Positions 1 through 9,118 of a stretch of 64,000 nucleotides of DNA are shown in pieces. This DNA comes from Candidatus Falkowiibacteriota bacterium (GTDB lineage: Bacteria > Patescibacteriota > Patescibacteriia > Patescibacteriales > UBA12465). Numbering within the stretch: the stretch's first letter is position 1; every line of letters begins with the position of its first letter. Where the stretch lies: contig JAPLVY010000005.1 in the NCBI GenBank assembly GCA_026396875.1, positions 1-64,000 of the forward strand, read 5' to 3'. A program made the translations under genes and the position numbers. The notes under the pieces were generated by a model, which made no database searches, was not told the origin of the DNA, and saw only the letters and a program-made list of their open reading frames with translations.

Positions 1-391
1 ATTCATCCTCCTTGATCTGAATAAGTAGATCTGAATCAAAGCCGGTAATATCAACCTTGCTCGTATCCAAGCCTCTAAGTTCCTCTATGACCAGCTCCAT
101 GTCCCAATCGCTCTCATTGAGCTTATTATCGGCCAGCCTGTAGGCTTTAGCGTCCCCTTCCGACAAATCCACCACCACACAAGGAACTTCCGATAATTCA
201 AGGTATTTGGCCGCTTCATATCGCCCATGTCCAACAATGATCACCTTGCTCGAATCCAAAACCAAAGGCTGATTAAAACCGAATACCTTAATGCTCTCGG
301 CTATCTGCTTGATTTGCTTGGTTGGATGTTTCTTGGCATTCTTGGAATACGGTTTGACCTCCTCCGTTTTGATTGTTTGAACTTCCTGCAT
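1..391 (-). CDS. ParB-like nuclease domain protein (phage/plasmid type), 3' end outside window
   Basis: Manual translation from complement of 391: MQEVQTIKTEEVKPYSKNAKKHPTKQIKQIAESIKVFGFNQPLVLDSSKVIIVGHGRYEAAKYLELSEVPCVVVDLSEGDAKAYRLADNKLNE...; the I..I..GHGRYEAAK..L core is typical of ParB N-domains. Open at window start. Confidence 0.85.
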   Translation of the reverse strand, partial: MQEVQTIKTEEVKPYSKNAKKHPTKQIKQIAESIKVFGFNQPLVLDSSKVIIVGHGRYEAAKYLELSEVPCVVVDLSEGDAKAYRLADNKLNESDWDMELVIEELRGLDTSKVDITGFDSDLLIQIKEDE

Positions 392-758
392 ATTTGATGA
401 TTAATATCTTTAAAATCTCTCGATTATTAAATTGGCCATCCCTACTTGTTTTTAAAATTGCTCCCTCTAGTCCTCTCACTATTTCTCCCACTTTACGCTC
501 ATACGATTTGAGCCGGTGTCTTTCTGTTGCCTTGGCTCCCTGTAATAACCTCAAAAATGGATCTTTGGCAACTGTGAGTGGAAAATTGATCAAGGCCTTC
601 TCACTGCCTCCGTCCTTGTAAAATATGGCCACCTGTAAAACTCCGATCAGGAAATACTTTGTGCCGTAGACTTCCCCGCATTCGGTCTTCTCGACTGTAT
701 TGCTGAAATCAACTCGTAATACCAAATTCTTCTCAATTAACTTTTTTAAATTTTCCAT
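288..758 (-). CDS. hypothetical protein of phage-like cassette
   Basis: 156-aa ORF in co-directional run, overlaps the ParB-like ORF by ~100 bp. Confidence 0.6.
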   Translation of the reverse strand: MENLKKLIEKNLVLRVDFSNTVEKTECGEVYGTKYFLIGVLQVAIFYKDGGSEKALINFPLTVAKDPFLRLLQGAKATERHRLKSYERKVGEIVRGLEGAILKTSRDGQFNNREILKILIIKYAGSSNNQNGGGQTVFQECQETSNQANQADSREH

Positions 759-762
759 ATCG

Positions 763-1476
763 CTATTTGTTCGGTCTATAAATTTTAAAGCCCGCCTTCT
801 TCGCTAATCCCATTGCACACGCTCCCTTGTTTTTTGCATCCGTACTCTCCGATACATCCAGTAAAATATTTTGAACCATTTGAAATCCGATCTGCCGAAT
901 TACTCCGACCCAGGCCTTGTGATTTTTCTGATCACCGATTCTACCCAATAAATAATGCAATTTGCCACTCTCCTCATCTGATAGCTTATCCACAGTTTGG
1001 ACTGTAACGTTAACGTTGTTTTTATAACTATTAGTATTATTATCCTGTTCGTTTTCGCGAATAGGTAACCGTTCTCCAAAATGGACAGTTTCGGGGTCTT
1101 TCGGGTTGTGACCGTTCGTATTCGTGAACAGTTCACCAATCTTGGGTAGAATTTTTATGTACATTTTCTGACCGATTATCCGACTCGAAATATATCCAGC
1201 CTTCTCGATTTTCTTGATTCTCGGAGTGATCGCACTCTTGCTCTTAATCCGCAACAAAGGCATGTCTTTCATCAAATGCTTATAATTCACCCACGTAAAA
1301 CCGTCGATTCGCTCGTCATCGATTTTCGTATTCGGAGTGGTGCAGATGAAATACAAGTAATCAATAATAGCACTCTCGATCAGGTCGAGTTTTGTGTAGG
1401 CTAAAACTAATTGATTTATGTTTATGTTGTATTTCATGTGACAAGCATGGTTTAAAGAGTTGCGGACTTGTAACAC
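763..1476 (-). CDS. winged-helix/replication-initiation-like protein (phage type); start probably internal at MKYNININQ
   Basis: ORF with DNA-binding-like N-terminal region (YKHLMKDMPLLRIKSKSAITPRIKKIEKAGYIS); co-directional with Sak4-like ATPase. Confidence 0.6.
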   Translation of the reverse strand: MLQVRNSLNHACHMKYNININQLVLAYTKLDLIESAIIDYLYFICTTPNTKIDDERIDGFTWVNYKHLMKDMPLLRIKSKSAITPRIKKIEKAGYISSRIIGQKMYIKILPKIGELFTNTNGHNPKDPETVHFGERLPIRENEQDNNTNSYKNNVNVTVQTVDKLSDEESGKLHYLLGRIGDQKNHKAWVGVIRQIGFQMVQNILLDVSESTDAKNKGACAMGLAKKAGFKIYRPNK

Positions 1477-1559
1477 GAGGGGTGAATCAGGCCGAAACCC
1501 AATCCATGGACTAGCCGACCCCTCGCACTACAAGGCCACAAAAGCCTTGTATTTCCAAA

Positions 1560-1778
1560 TTAGAAAAATAGGAACGATTTATACTTTCTGATCGAAGGTG
1601 CTTTTTTACGCTCTGCCAAAATCTTCTCGATGTCGGCAATTCTCTTGCTGTCTCTTTCATTCTCCCGCTTAACAATCTGCCGGAACTCTCCCAAAAGATA
1701 ATTCCTTGATGCAATGCGAGATTTAAGCCTCACCTTTTCGGCGATTAAGTGAGGAACGCTTGGTTCGCTAGTTAACAT
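1560..1778 (-). CDS. small hypothetical protein, translationally coupled to upstream ATPase
   Basis: 72-aa ORF whose ATG overlaps the end of the 1768-2895 ORF. Confidence 0.5.
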   Translation of the reverse strand: MLTSEPSVPHLIAEKVRLKSRIASRNYLLGEFRQIVKRENERDSKRIADIEKILAERKKAPSIRKYKSFLFF

Positions 1779-2895
1779 CTTCGTCGCCTGATTTCTTAGA
1801 TTTTGCCTTATCTGGAAAGTCAGTCGCCAAAATGTCCTGTATTACAATCTTTAATGTTTCAAGCCCTGCCGATAATTCTGCCAAGCCTTTAAGTTTTATC
1901 TCCTCCCAACTATTAGTGCCAAATACAACCTCGGACACTTCGATGCGTTGCTTTTTATCGGATGCACCTGAACTTGGCCAAGCCTTAAACAATTCATTGG
2001 CAATCTTTTCAAGCGTGATTTCCTTATTGCGAATATACTCCCTCTTGTCCTCTTCAGTTTTGAAAAGTCCAGATGAATCTTTTTCGTTCATTTCACGCTT
2101 AACTGGATTAGCCAACATGTCATTGATAGCCGGTTCGAAATTGGTAAAATCAGGATTAACAAAAACCTTGCCGTCAATTTGTGTGGATCTGTCTTTAACA
2201 ATGGTTGCTTGTCGATAGACTTTCTTGTCCTTGCCCAAAATCTCTTCAAAACGTTCCATTAAAACCAAAATGTCAGGCTCATAAGCTGTCTCTCCCTCAA
2301 CCTTCATCTTTACGCCAGATTTATAGATTTCACGTTTGCCGGTATCTGCATTGATTTCATTCTCATACTCATACCCTGCTCGACCGCACATAATAATGTG
2401 ATATGGATCACGCACCAGTGGATCTGAAAATTCAGACTTCCACATCGGCTTCAATATGCCCCAGTCCTGAAATTGAAGATGGGTGCGATTCACTTTGCGT
2501 TTATATGACTCGACCGTATCCTCCCAAACATGGGAGATTGAATCGATAATCAAAATATCTGAAAGTTGTTCATCACGCAAAATTCTCATCGACTCTTTTA
2601 AGTCCGCGAGTGTTCGTGATTCTTTGACCAGCAATTCTATGCCAGCCTCGCTAAATACTCTCTTCAAAAATTTGGCCGCTTTTTCGGAATCGAACATAAC
2701 GACTGGTTTTTTTGATTTGATTTTTTGATGAAGTCCGATTGCCACCAAAGCAGAGGTGTAGGTTTTTCCTGAACCAGCGAAACCCTCAAAGGCTGCTTTA
2801 AAATATGGCTTAGTATTAGCGACTTCTAAAAAGAAGTTGCTAGATGGCCTTGTCGCCTGCCTTATTGCAGGTTTGGTCATTGTTTTAGTTTGCAT
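1768..2895 (-). CDS. phage-type AAA/RecA-like ATPase (Sak4/AAA_24-like)
   Basis: Walker A GFAGSGKTYTS, VVMFDSEKAAKFLKRVF, Walker B-like DILIIDSISHVWED. Confidence 0.8.
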   Translation of the reverse strand: MQTKTMTKPAIRQATRPSSNFFLEVANTKPYFKAAFEGFAGSGKTYTSALVAIGLHQKIKSKKPVVMFDSEKAAKFLKRVFSEAGIELLVKESRTLADLKESMRILRDEQLSDILIIDSISHVWEDTVESYKRKVNRTHLQFQDWGILKPMWKSEFSDPLVRDPYHIIMCGRAGYEYENEINADTGKREIYKSGVKMKVEGETAYEPDILVLMERFEEILGKDKKVYRQATIVKDRSTQIDGKVFVNPDFTNFEPAINDMLANPVKREMNEKDSSGLFKTEEDKREYIRNKEITLEKIANELFKAWPSSGASDKKQRIEVSEVVFGTNSWEEIKLKGLAELSAGLETLKIVIQDILATDFPDKAKSKKSGDEDVN

Positions 2896-3043
2896 AAATT
2901 TCTTGGTTAACCCCCTAAATAAGGGATAACATTAATTAATTTTCTTAAAAATTATCAGCTTGACTAATAAAAACGTTGCTGATAAATTTGTAATTGATCC
3001 TTCTATGAGAAGTGCTTTTCTCGAAGGATTTCATAACACCTAG

Positions 3044-3072
3044 GACATCCACCTCTAAACAAGGTGGGTGTC
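3044..3072. other. hairpin directly after the stop of the 47-aa ORF
   Basis: GACATCCACCT-CTAAACA-AGGTGGGTGTC, 10/11 Watson-Crick. Confidence 0.6.
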
Positions 3073-3216
3073 TTAATTTATTCGACTTAATCTGCGTCTG
3101 GCATTTTCCAGCATCTGCAAATCTCGCCAAATATCATATGGTTCAAGAGAGCCACCCAGCGGATAGTCTTCTGAACAATCCGCCACTTCTGTGACCCCTT
3201 GGGGCTTTTGAGCCAT
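3073..3216 (-). CDS. 47-aa small protein at head of the phage-like cassette
   Basis: MAQKPQGVTEVADCSEDYPLGGSLEPYDIWRDLQMLENARRRLSRIN*; strong SD AAAGGGGGTGATAATT-ATG. Below the length cutoff of the supplied ORF track. Confidence 0.65.
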   Translation of the reverse strand: MAQKPQGVTEVADCSEDYPLGGSLEPYDIWRDLQMLENARRRLSRIN

Positions 3217-3236
3217 AATTATCACCCCCTTTCCAG

Positions 3237-3261
3237 TCATTTCGAACTCATGCCGAAATGA
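3237..3261. promoter_or_regulatory. operator-like inverted repeat upstream of the small ORF
   Basis: TCATTTCG-N9-CGAAATGA, perfect 8-bp arms, just upstream of the SD. Confidence 0.45.
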
Positions 3262-3289
3262 ATTAATATTTAATTTTCAAAACCAACAA

Positions 3290-3343
3290 AAAAACCCGCA
3301 ATAATTTGATTAATGACTTTTAATCAATTTATTGCGGGTTTAT
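3290..3343 (-). terminator. long intrinsic terminator-like hairpin
   Basis: CCCGCAATAATTTGATTAA-tgactt-TTAATCAATTTATTGCGGG, 18/19 bp, with A tract on + (U tract on - strand). Confidence 0.75.
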
Positions 3344-3373
3344 GCACAGTTGGCCATTAACCTCAACAAATTA

Positions 3374-3413
3374 CAAAAAAAGGCATTAAAGTGATTAACT
3401 TTAATGCCTTTTT
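3374..3413 (-). terminator. intrinsic terminator downstream of ftsZ
   Basis: AAAAAGGCATTAAAGT-gatta-ACTTTAATGCCTTTTT perfect stem. Confidence 0.8.
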
Positions 3414-3464
3414 AGCTATTTGAAGCTTTTTTTGCGAATATTGAACTAATTTTTGATAACTACC

Positions 3465-4745
3465 CTACATCATTTTTTTCCGAATAAACGCTGGAATGCT
3501 AAGATCGTCATCCTCTTCTTCGGGCTCTTCTTTCTTTGGCTGGGATTTGGCTCCAAATAAATTCTTGCGCACAAAAGCCGGAGTGTTCAAATCTTCATCT
3601 TCTTCGGGAAATTCTTTCTTTTCTGATGATTTCATTGGAGAGACTAAAGGCTTCAACTGAGAAGCTTTAATTGGTGGCAAAGAAGTTTTGCTCTTTTCTG
3701 ACCAAGCCGAAGGAGCGTCCTTTTCTAATTCATTTTCAATAAAGTGATTTGGGGAGTAGCTCTTGTGACTTTCTCCTCCTTTACTGTTTCCCTTGCCATC
3801 AAAGCCAGTGGCAACAACTGTAATTTTAATAGAATCCTTTAAGTCTTCGTCGATGACTGCACCAAAAATAATCTTAGCTTCTTCGTCAGCAGCAGAAGTA
3901 ATCACCTTAGCAGCATCGCTCACCTCTGCCATACTAAGATCAACGCCACCGGTAATTGTGAAAACGATACCTCTGGCGCCATCGATGGACATGTCGAGAA
4001 GATTGGAATTAATTGCTGCTCTCGCGGCTTCAACTGCCCTATTCTCTCCACTAGCTTGACCGATACCCATCAGGGCTGAGCCAGCATTTTGCATTACTGC
4101 TTTCACGTCAGCGAAGTCGGCATTAATTACTCCTGGAACGGTAATAATTTCAGCAATACCTTGAACACCTTGGCGCAAAACATCATCTGTGATATTAAAA
4201 GCTTCCAATAACGAAGTCTTCTTGTCAATAACTTGCAGTAATTTATCATTAGAAACGGTGATGATGGTATCAACCTTATCTGCTAGTTCTGCAAAAGCAC
4301 GATCAGCGATATTTTTTCTCTGTCCACCTTCGAACATGAAGGGTTTAGTGACTACTGCGACCGTTAAGGCGCCCAATTCTCGAGCAATTTCCGCAACAAT
4401 TGGCGAGGCACCAGAACCGGTTCCTCCACCTAGACCACAGGTCACAAAAACCATATTACAACCTTTTAGTGCTTCGCGAATTTCGTTCTGTGATTCTTCG
4501 GCTGCTGCTTTTCCTAAATCAGGGTTCATACCCGCACCAAGACCACGGGTAACCGTTTTGCCAATGTGTAATTTTTCTCCAGCCTTATTGTAGTGAAGAG
4601 CTTGAATATCGGTGTTTATTGCCACAAATTCTACGCCTTTGATGCCGTTTTCAATCATGCGATTAATTGCGCTCCCGCCGCCGCCGCCAACACCCACAAC
4701 CTTAATCTTCGCAAAAGTTTCTACTTCTGGTTTTACTTCAGCCAT
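3465..4745 (-). CDS. ftsZ: cell division protein FtsZ
   Basis: [27 protein letters not shown] tubulin signature, full length. Confidence 0.98.
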   Translation of the reverse strand: MAEVKPEVETFAKIKVVGVGGGGGSAINRMIENGIKGVEFVAINTDIQALHYNKAGEKLHIGKTVTRGLGAGMNPDLGKAAAEESQNEIREALKGCNMVFVTCGLGGGTGSGASPIVAEIARELGALTVAVVTKPFMFEGGQRKNIADRAFAELADKVDTIITVSNDKLLQVIDKKTSLLEAFNITDDVLRQGVQGIAEIITVPGVINADFADVKAVMQNAGSALMGIGQASGENRAVEAARAAINSNLLDMSIDGARGIVFTITGGVDLSMAEVSDAAKVITSAADEEAKIIFGAVIDEDLKDSIKITVVATGFDGKGNSKGGESHKSYSPNHFIENELEKDAPSAWSEKSKTSLPPIKASQLKPLVSPMKSSEKKEFPEEDEDLNTPAFVRKNLFGAKSQPKKEEPEEEDDDLSIPAFIRKKMM

Positions 4746-4763
4746 AACTATTTAAATTATTTT

Positions 4764-6023
4764 TTATTTAGGCATTATCTTCTGGAATATCCCCTTGGCT
4801 TTACCAAAAAAATTACCAACATTTTTTTTGAATCCATTGCCACCATTAGAGTTGAATTCACCGCGACTGGACCAGACGACCAATCCTAAAGCTGTTAAAA
4901 ATTCTGGTCGAGACACCTTGTCAATCACTGTGCGAACATTCCTCGCTGTTCCAACACATGCCGGCAGGCGTAACTTCTTTTTGGCACTTTCTACTAGATT
5001 ATCCAGACAGGCGCCGCCGCCAACAAAAACTACTCCGGCAGGAAGCATTCCTGAACGATCAATCTTTTTTAGCTCATTGTCGATTTTTTCAAAAATTTCT
5101 TCTACTCGAGCATCGATTATTTGGGCAATGTATTTGCGAGAAACCGTTTCGATGTCGTCATTAACTTCTTCTTCACGAACTAAATCACGAATATCAATCT
5201 CTTCATCCTGGCTATGCCCTTCGCGCAAAGTACTGCCATACTCACATTTTATTCTTTCAGCTAAATTAATTGGGCAACGCAAACCCAAGGCAACATCAGC
5301 AGTAATATGTTCGGCTCCAATGGGTAAAATTGCGGTGTGAATCAGGTTTCTTTCTTCATAAACTGCCAATGAAGTAGTGGAAGATCCAAGATTTACCAAG
5401 ACCACGCCTAGTTCTTTTTGCTTAGTGGAAAGCACTGCCTCAGCGGCTGCCAAGGGCGAAACTACCAAATCTTCAATTTCTAAACCGGTGCGATGAATGG
5501 CCTTGGTCAAATTCTTTAGCTGGCTTCCGAGACCCTGAATAATTAAAATTTCCACTTCCAGGCGAATGCCGCTCATGCCAATTGGATCTTTGATGTCGTC
5601 CTGACTATCAACAGCGAACTTAATCGGCATGACATGTAAAATCTCGTAATTTACTGGGACCGCCATGGCTCTGGCAGCTTCAATTGCTCTCTCTACGTCA
5701 TGTTCGCTAATTTCTCCGTCACTCTTACTGACCGCGACCACCCCCTTGCTTCTCTCGCATTTAATATAAGGATCGTTAATGGAAACAGAGACAACATTTA
5801 TTGGTACGCCAACTAGACGCTCTGCCTTTTCTAGGCAAGCAGAAATAGAGGAAGTGGTTTCCTCAATACTGTTTACTACGCCCCGGTTAACGCCAGCCGT
5901 TGGCACGGAAACCGCACCAATTACTTGCAATTCTTCGCCAGCTAAACCGTTAATTTTTTGACCGATAACTAGCCTAATTTCGGTTGAGCCGATGTCTAAA
6001 CCGGCGATGATGTTGTCTTTCAT
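4764..6023 (-). CDS. ftsA: cell division protein FtsA
   Basis: AGLDIGSTEIRLVIG actin-like fold, adjacent to ftsZ. Confidence 0.96.
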   Translation of the reverse strand: MKDNIIAGLDIGSTEIRLVIGQKINGLAGEELQVIGAVSVPTAGVNRGVVNSIEETTSSISACLEKAERLVGVPINVVSVSINDPYIKCERSKGVVAVSKSDGEISEHDVERAIEAARAMAVPVNYEILHVMPIKFAVDSQDDIKDPIGMSGIRLEVEILIIQGLGSQLKNLTKAIHRTGLEIEDLVVSPLAAAEAVLSTKQKELGVVLVNLGSSTTSLAVYEERNLIHTAILPIGAEHITADVALGLRCPINLAERIKCEYGSTLREGHSQDEEIDIRDLVREEEVNDDIETVSRKYIAQIIDARVEEIFEKIDNELKKIDRSGMLPAGVVFVGGGACLDNLVESAKKKLRLPACVGTARNVRTVIDKVSRPEFLTALGLVVWSSRGEFNSNGGNGFKKNVGNFFGKAKGIFQKIMPK

Positions 6024-6104
6024 AGTTAAAATTAGAAACTAAGGCTAGAAGAGCCGCCTTAAAAGACTATTTAATATTTACATTATAGTAAATTTATCAG
6101 AACA

Positions 6105-6899
6105 CTACAATAAGCCTAAGTACCAACTGAGAATTTGGGAACCAAAAAATATGGTTAACATTCCGCCAAGCGATAGAAATAGACCCAAAGGAAGAACTCC
6201 GCTCAGTTTTTTCTTGTTAATAGCAATCAGAAAAAGACCAGAAATTGCTCCAATAAAGTAAGAGATAACAATTGCTAAAGTCAGAAGAAGATAATCGGGA
6301 AAAATAAAGCCCAAAAGAATTCCCAAATAAATATCGCCCACACCAATTCCCTTCCCCTTGGTGATTAAGTATTGTAGTAGAAAAAATCCACCGCCAATAA
6401 AAGCAGTAATTATTAGCAACAACCAATTGACCCCCAAAAACAGTTGCAACAAAAATAAAATCAAACAGGCGCCGATAGTGATTGGCACAGAAACCAAATA
6501 ATAACGGCCATCGTAAATTAAAACAAAAAATAGAACTGAGAGAGAAAATAATTCCAAAGCGAATTGCCACCATTCTTTCCCTGAAGGCAAAATGTTATAG
6601 AAGTAAGCCGGATCTTTGAAAAACCAGAAGAAAGCAAGAGAAAATAATAAACCACCAAAAATTTCAGCAGCGACATATTGCCAGCTGATTTTTTTATGGC
6701 AAGAAGCACAGCGTCCTTTAAGTAGAAGAAAACCGATGATTGGAACGTTCTCAAACCACTGCAATTTTCGGCCACAAGCATCGCAGCGAGATGGTGGCCA
6801 AGCACTTTCTTCGCGATAGAGACGCCAGGCCAGACAGCTTAGAAAACTACCAAAGATGGCACCTAAAATAAAAAAATAAGAACCGAAAAGAATTAACAT
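6105..6899 (-). CDS. pilD: prepilin peptidase (A24 family)
   Basis: FGSFLSCLAWRL, CDACG...CASCHKKISWQY double CxxC, GVGDIYLGILLG aspartate motif. Confidence 0.93.
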   Translation of the reverse strand: MLILFGSYFFILGAIFGSFLSCLAWRLYREESAWPPSRCDACGRKLQWFENVPIIGFLLLKGRCASCHKKISWQYVAAEIFGGLLFSLAFFWFFKDPAYFYNILPSGKEWWQFALELFSLSVLFFVLIYDGRYYLVSVPITIGACLILFLLQLFLGVNWLLLIITAFIGGGFFLLQYLITKGKGIGVGDIYLGILLGFIFPDYLLLTLAIVISYFIGAISGLFLIAINKKKLSGVLPLGLFLSLGGMLTIFFGSQILSWYLGLL

Positions 6900-6905
6900 A
6901 AAGTA

Positions 6906-9029
6906 TTATTTTTTTGAGTTATCTTTCATCATTTCCCTGATCGCCTGCGCCCTATCAGTTTCCCCAAGCTTATCAAAGCAAAAGGCGATTTTTGATAAAG
7001 CGGAAATATTATTTTTGTTTCCCAGATAAGCCAGCCCATAGTAGTTTGAGGCCGTCAAAAAATTGCTCTCTACTTCATAGCTGCGCGCCTCGGCATAAAA
7101 GATCTCGCTCTTGGCGAAAGTCAGATCTGCCAAATGAGCCTTGTTTAAGCGATGGTCATACTCATCAGGAAAACGATTCAGAGCCTGACCGAATAGAGCC
7201 CTTGCTTGATTATTATCTTTTGCTGACAAGTTCATCAGACCAGATAGGTAGTAGATTTTGGGACAAGCCGGCGCCATCTTAATAAGCGATTGACTAAGCG
7301 CGTGTGCTCTGTCAAAGTTTCCGGCAAAAGCTTCGATCTCCATTAGAGTCTCACCCTCAAAAAAAGATTTTTCATTAAATAATTTCTGATCTTCTCGAGT
7401 AGTCCTTAAAATAATCGTCCTAGCTGTCGGATCCTGATAATTGCCTTGCAAATTAGTCATCTTTATCAACATCATTTTTCGATAATCTTTATCGGGCAAT
7501 CCAAGGGTTTTAATATTGTCTCGCAGTTTCATCGCGCCCTGGTAATTTCTATTCTGCCACTCCAAATTAAAATAATAGAAATAATAATCAGCCATAACGG
7601 CTTTAAAGGAATAAACCAGAAGACCGGCGCTAATTATCAATAAAGCAGCGCCAACAAACCATTTTTCCAGATTGAAGCGAAAGCGATAGCGCCCAACATT
7701 TTCGGAAAGTCCAAGAATAACACCAAATAAAAGCAAGAGATAAATAGCGGTGGTGGCAACCGAAAAACTAAATAGCAGAGAAAATAGATAAGAAAAAATA
7801 GCAAATCCCAGACCAATGGCAACCAAGGAATATTCTCGTTTTTTTGCAATAATTACTAGGCGGCGAAAAATAGAATAATACCAAAATAACCAAAAAGCTA
7901 AACCCAATAGACCGAAACAAAGAGCTAAATCTAAGAATAAATTATGGACTCTGTCCGGAAAAAGTAAGGCAGATTCATACACCGCCCAGTCTTTGCGATA
8001 CTCACGAACCAATCGTTCTTGCTGACTTTCAGCGCCATAGCCCAGTAAAGGATTGTTTTTAATTTGACGCCAGGCGGCCCGATAAATCTCCACCCGATAA
8101 CCACTGCTTCCCTGAGAAAAATCGGTGACTGACCGAAAACGTTGATTTCTGGAAAGAGCGAAGCCAGATACCAGCAAGACGACAAGCAGCCCCAAAATAA
8201 GCCATAATTTTCTACTTGTTTTGATTTTTCTAAAGAAAACTATGATTAAAAAAATAACCACGGAAACGAAAAAGGAAACCCAGGCACCGCGGCTGCCAGA
8301 GCAAATCAAACCAAATATCTCAGTTACGCTCGCGACGATGAAAGTAGCCTGCCACCATTTTTTCTTCATCAGAAAAACCGAGACTACCGCCAAGGGCAGA
8401 GTTAGTAATAAAAACGAACCCAAAAAATTTGGCTGAAGCAAAGTCGATGGTGCACGATGAGTGATAACCGCTGGCTCTTGCCAAGACATAAAGTCCAGTC
8501 CAAAAAATTGGCACACCGCGTAAACAGAAACTACCGCCGCAGAAAGAGTTACCGTGCTAAAAATTATTTTCAAACGCCGAAACTTCTTCTCTTCTCCTCG
8601 AGCAGAGAGATAAGCACTAACAAGTAACGCAAAAAGGAAGTAAGAAAACCAATTGAGCAAGCCATCACTGCGATAGTAGGAACCGAAAAATGCTTGAAAA
8701 ACATCTTGACTCCAGAATAATGACAAAGCAAGGAATATCAATAAGGCTAAGGCCGGTAAATAAATCTTTGGCTTCTTGAAAAAACCGGGAAAAGAAAACT
8801 CTTCTTTGCGGGCAATAAGCGCCAAGCCTCTAGCTAGGTAAAAAAATAGGGCTAAGAAAAGCCAGATTCTGAACCAAAAAATCTTTGCTAAATCAAAGAT
8901 ATTATTAGTTTGAAAGAGCAAAGATAAATACAGAGGAACGCTGAAAATTATTGCTAGAATAGAAAAATCGAAAATTCCAGTAAATATTTTCGGCCAGTTG
9001 GTGTTTTGAAAAGGTTTTTGATTTGTCAT
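6906..9029 (-). CDS. O-antigen ligase/Wzy-like polytopic membrane protein with C-terminal TPR-like region
   Basis: Multiple TM segments, SSGYRVEIYRAAWRQIKNNPLLGYGAES and VHNLFLDLAL Wzy_C motifs, helical repeats at the C-terminus. Confidence 0.85.
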   Translation of the reverse strand: MTNQKPFQNTNWPKIFTGIFDFSILAIIFSVPLYLSLLFQTNNIFDLAKIFWFRIWLFLALFFYLARGLALIARKEEFSFPGFFKKPKIYLPALALLIFLALSLFWSQDVFQAFFGSYYRSDGLLNWFSYFLFALLVSAYLSARGEEKKFRRLKIIFSTVTLSAAVVSVYAVCQFFGLDFMSWQEPAVITHRAPSTLLQPNFLGSFLLLTLPLAVVSVFLMKKKWWQATFIVASVTEIFGLICSGSRGAWVSFFVSVVIFLIIVFFRKIKTSRKLWLILGLLVVLLVSGFALSRNQRFRSVTDFSQGSSGYRVEIYRAAWRQIKNNPLLGYGAESQQERLVREYRKDWAVYESALLFPDRVHNLFLDLALCFGLLGLAFWLFWYYSIFRRLVIIAKKREYSLVAIGLGFAIFSYLFSLLFSFSVATTAIYLLLLFGVILGLSENVGRYRFRFNLEKWFVGAALLIISAGLLVYSFKAVMADYYFYYFNLEWQNRNYQGAMKLRDNIKTLGLPDKDYRKMMLIKMTNLQGNYQDPTARTIILRTTREDQKLFNEKSFFEGETLMEIEAFAGNFDRAHALSQSLIKMAPACPKIYYLSGLMNLSAKDNNQARALFGQALNRFPDEYDHRLNKAHLADLTFAKSEIFYAEARSYEVESNFLTASNYYGLAYLGNKNNISALSKIAFCFDKLGETDRAQAIREMMKDNSKK

Positions 9030-9061
9030 AATTGAATTATAGCATAAAAATTCAAGAGTAT

Positions 9062-9096
9062 TAAAAAACTGCCGGTCTCTTAAAACCGGCAGTTAA
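9062..9096 (-). terminator. intrinsic terminator after secF
   Basis: AAAAAACTGCCGGT-ctcttaa-AACCGGCAGT. Confidence 0.75.
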
Positions 9097-9118
9097 ATAT
9101 AAGAAGTAAGCTACTAAT

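Noticed and set aside
2945-3130. 61-aa ORF in the cassette leader
   Set aside because: Overlaps the better-supported 47-aa ORF and hairpin, and lacks an SD at the proposed start; an internal 29-aa start is possible but unsupported.
4189-5340. Large + strand ORFs 4189-4593 and 4795-5340
   Set aside because: Antisense to ftsZ and ftsA; low-complexity Ser/Leu-rich translations typical of antisense frames.
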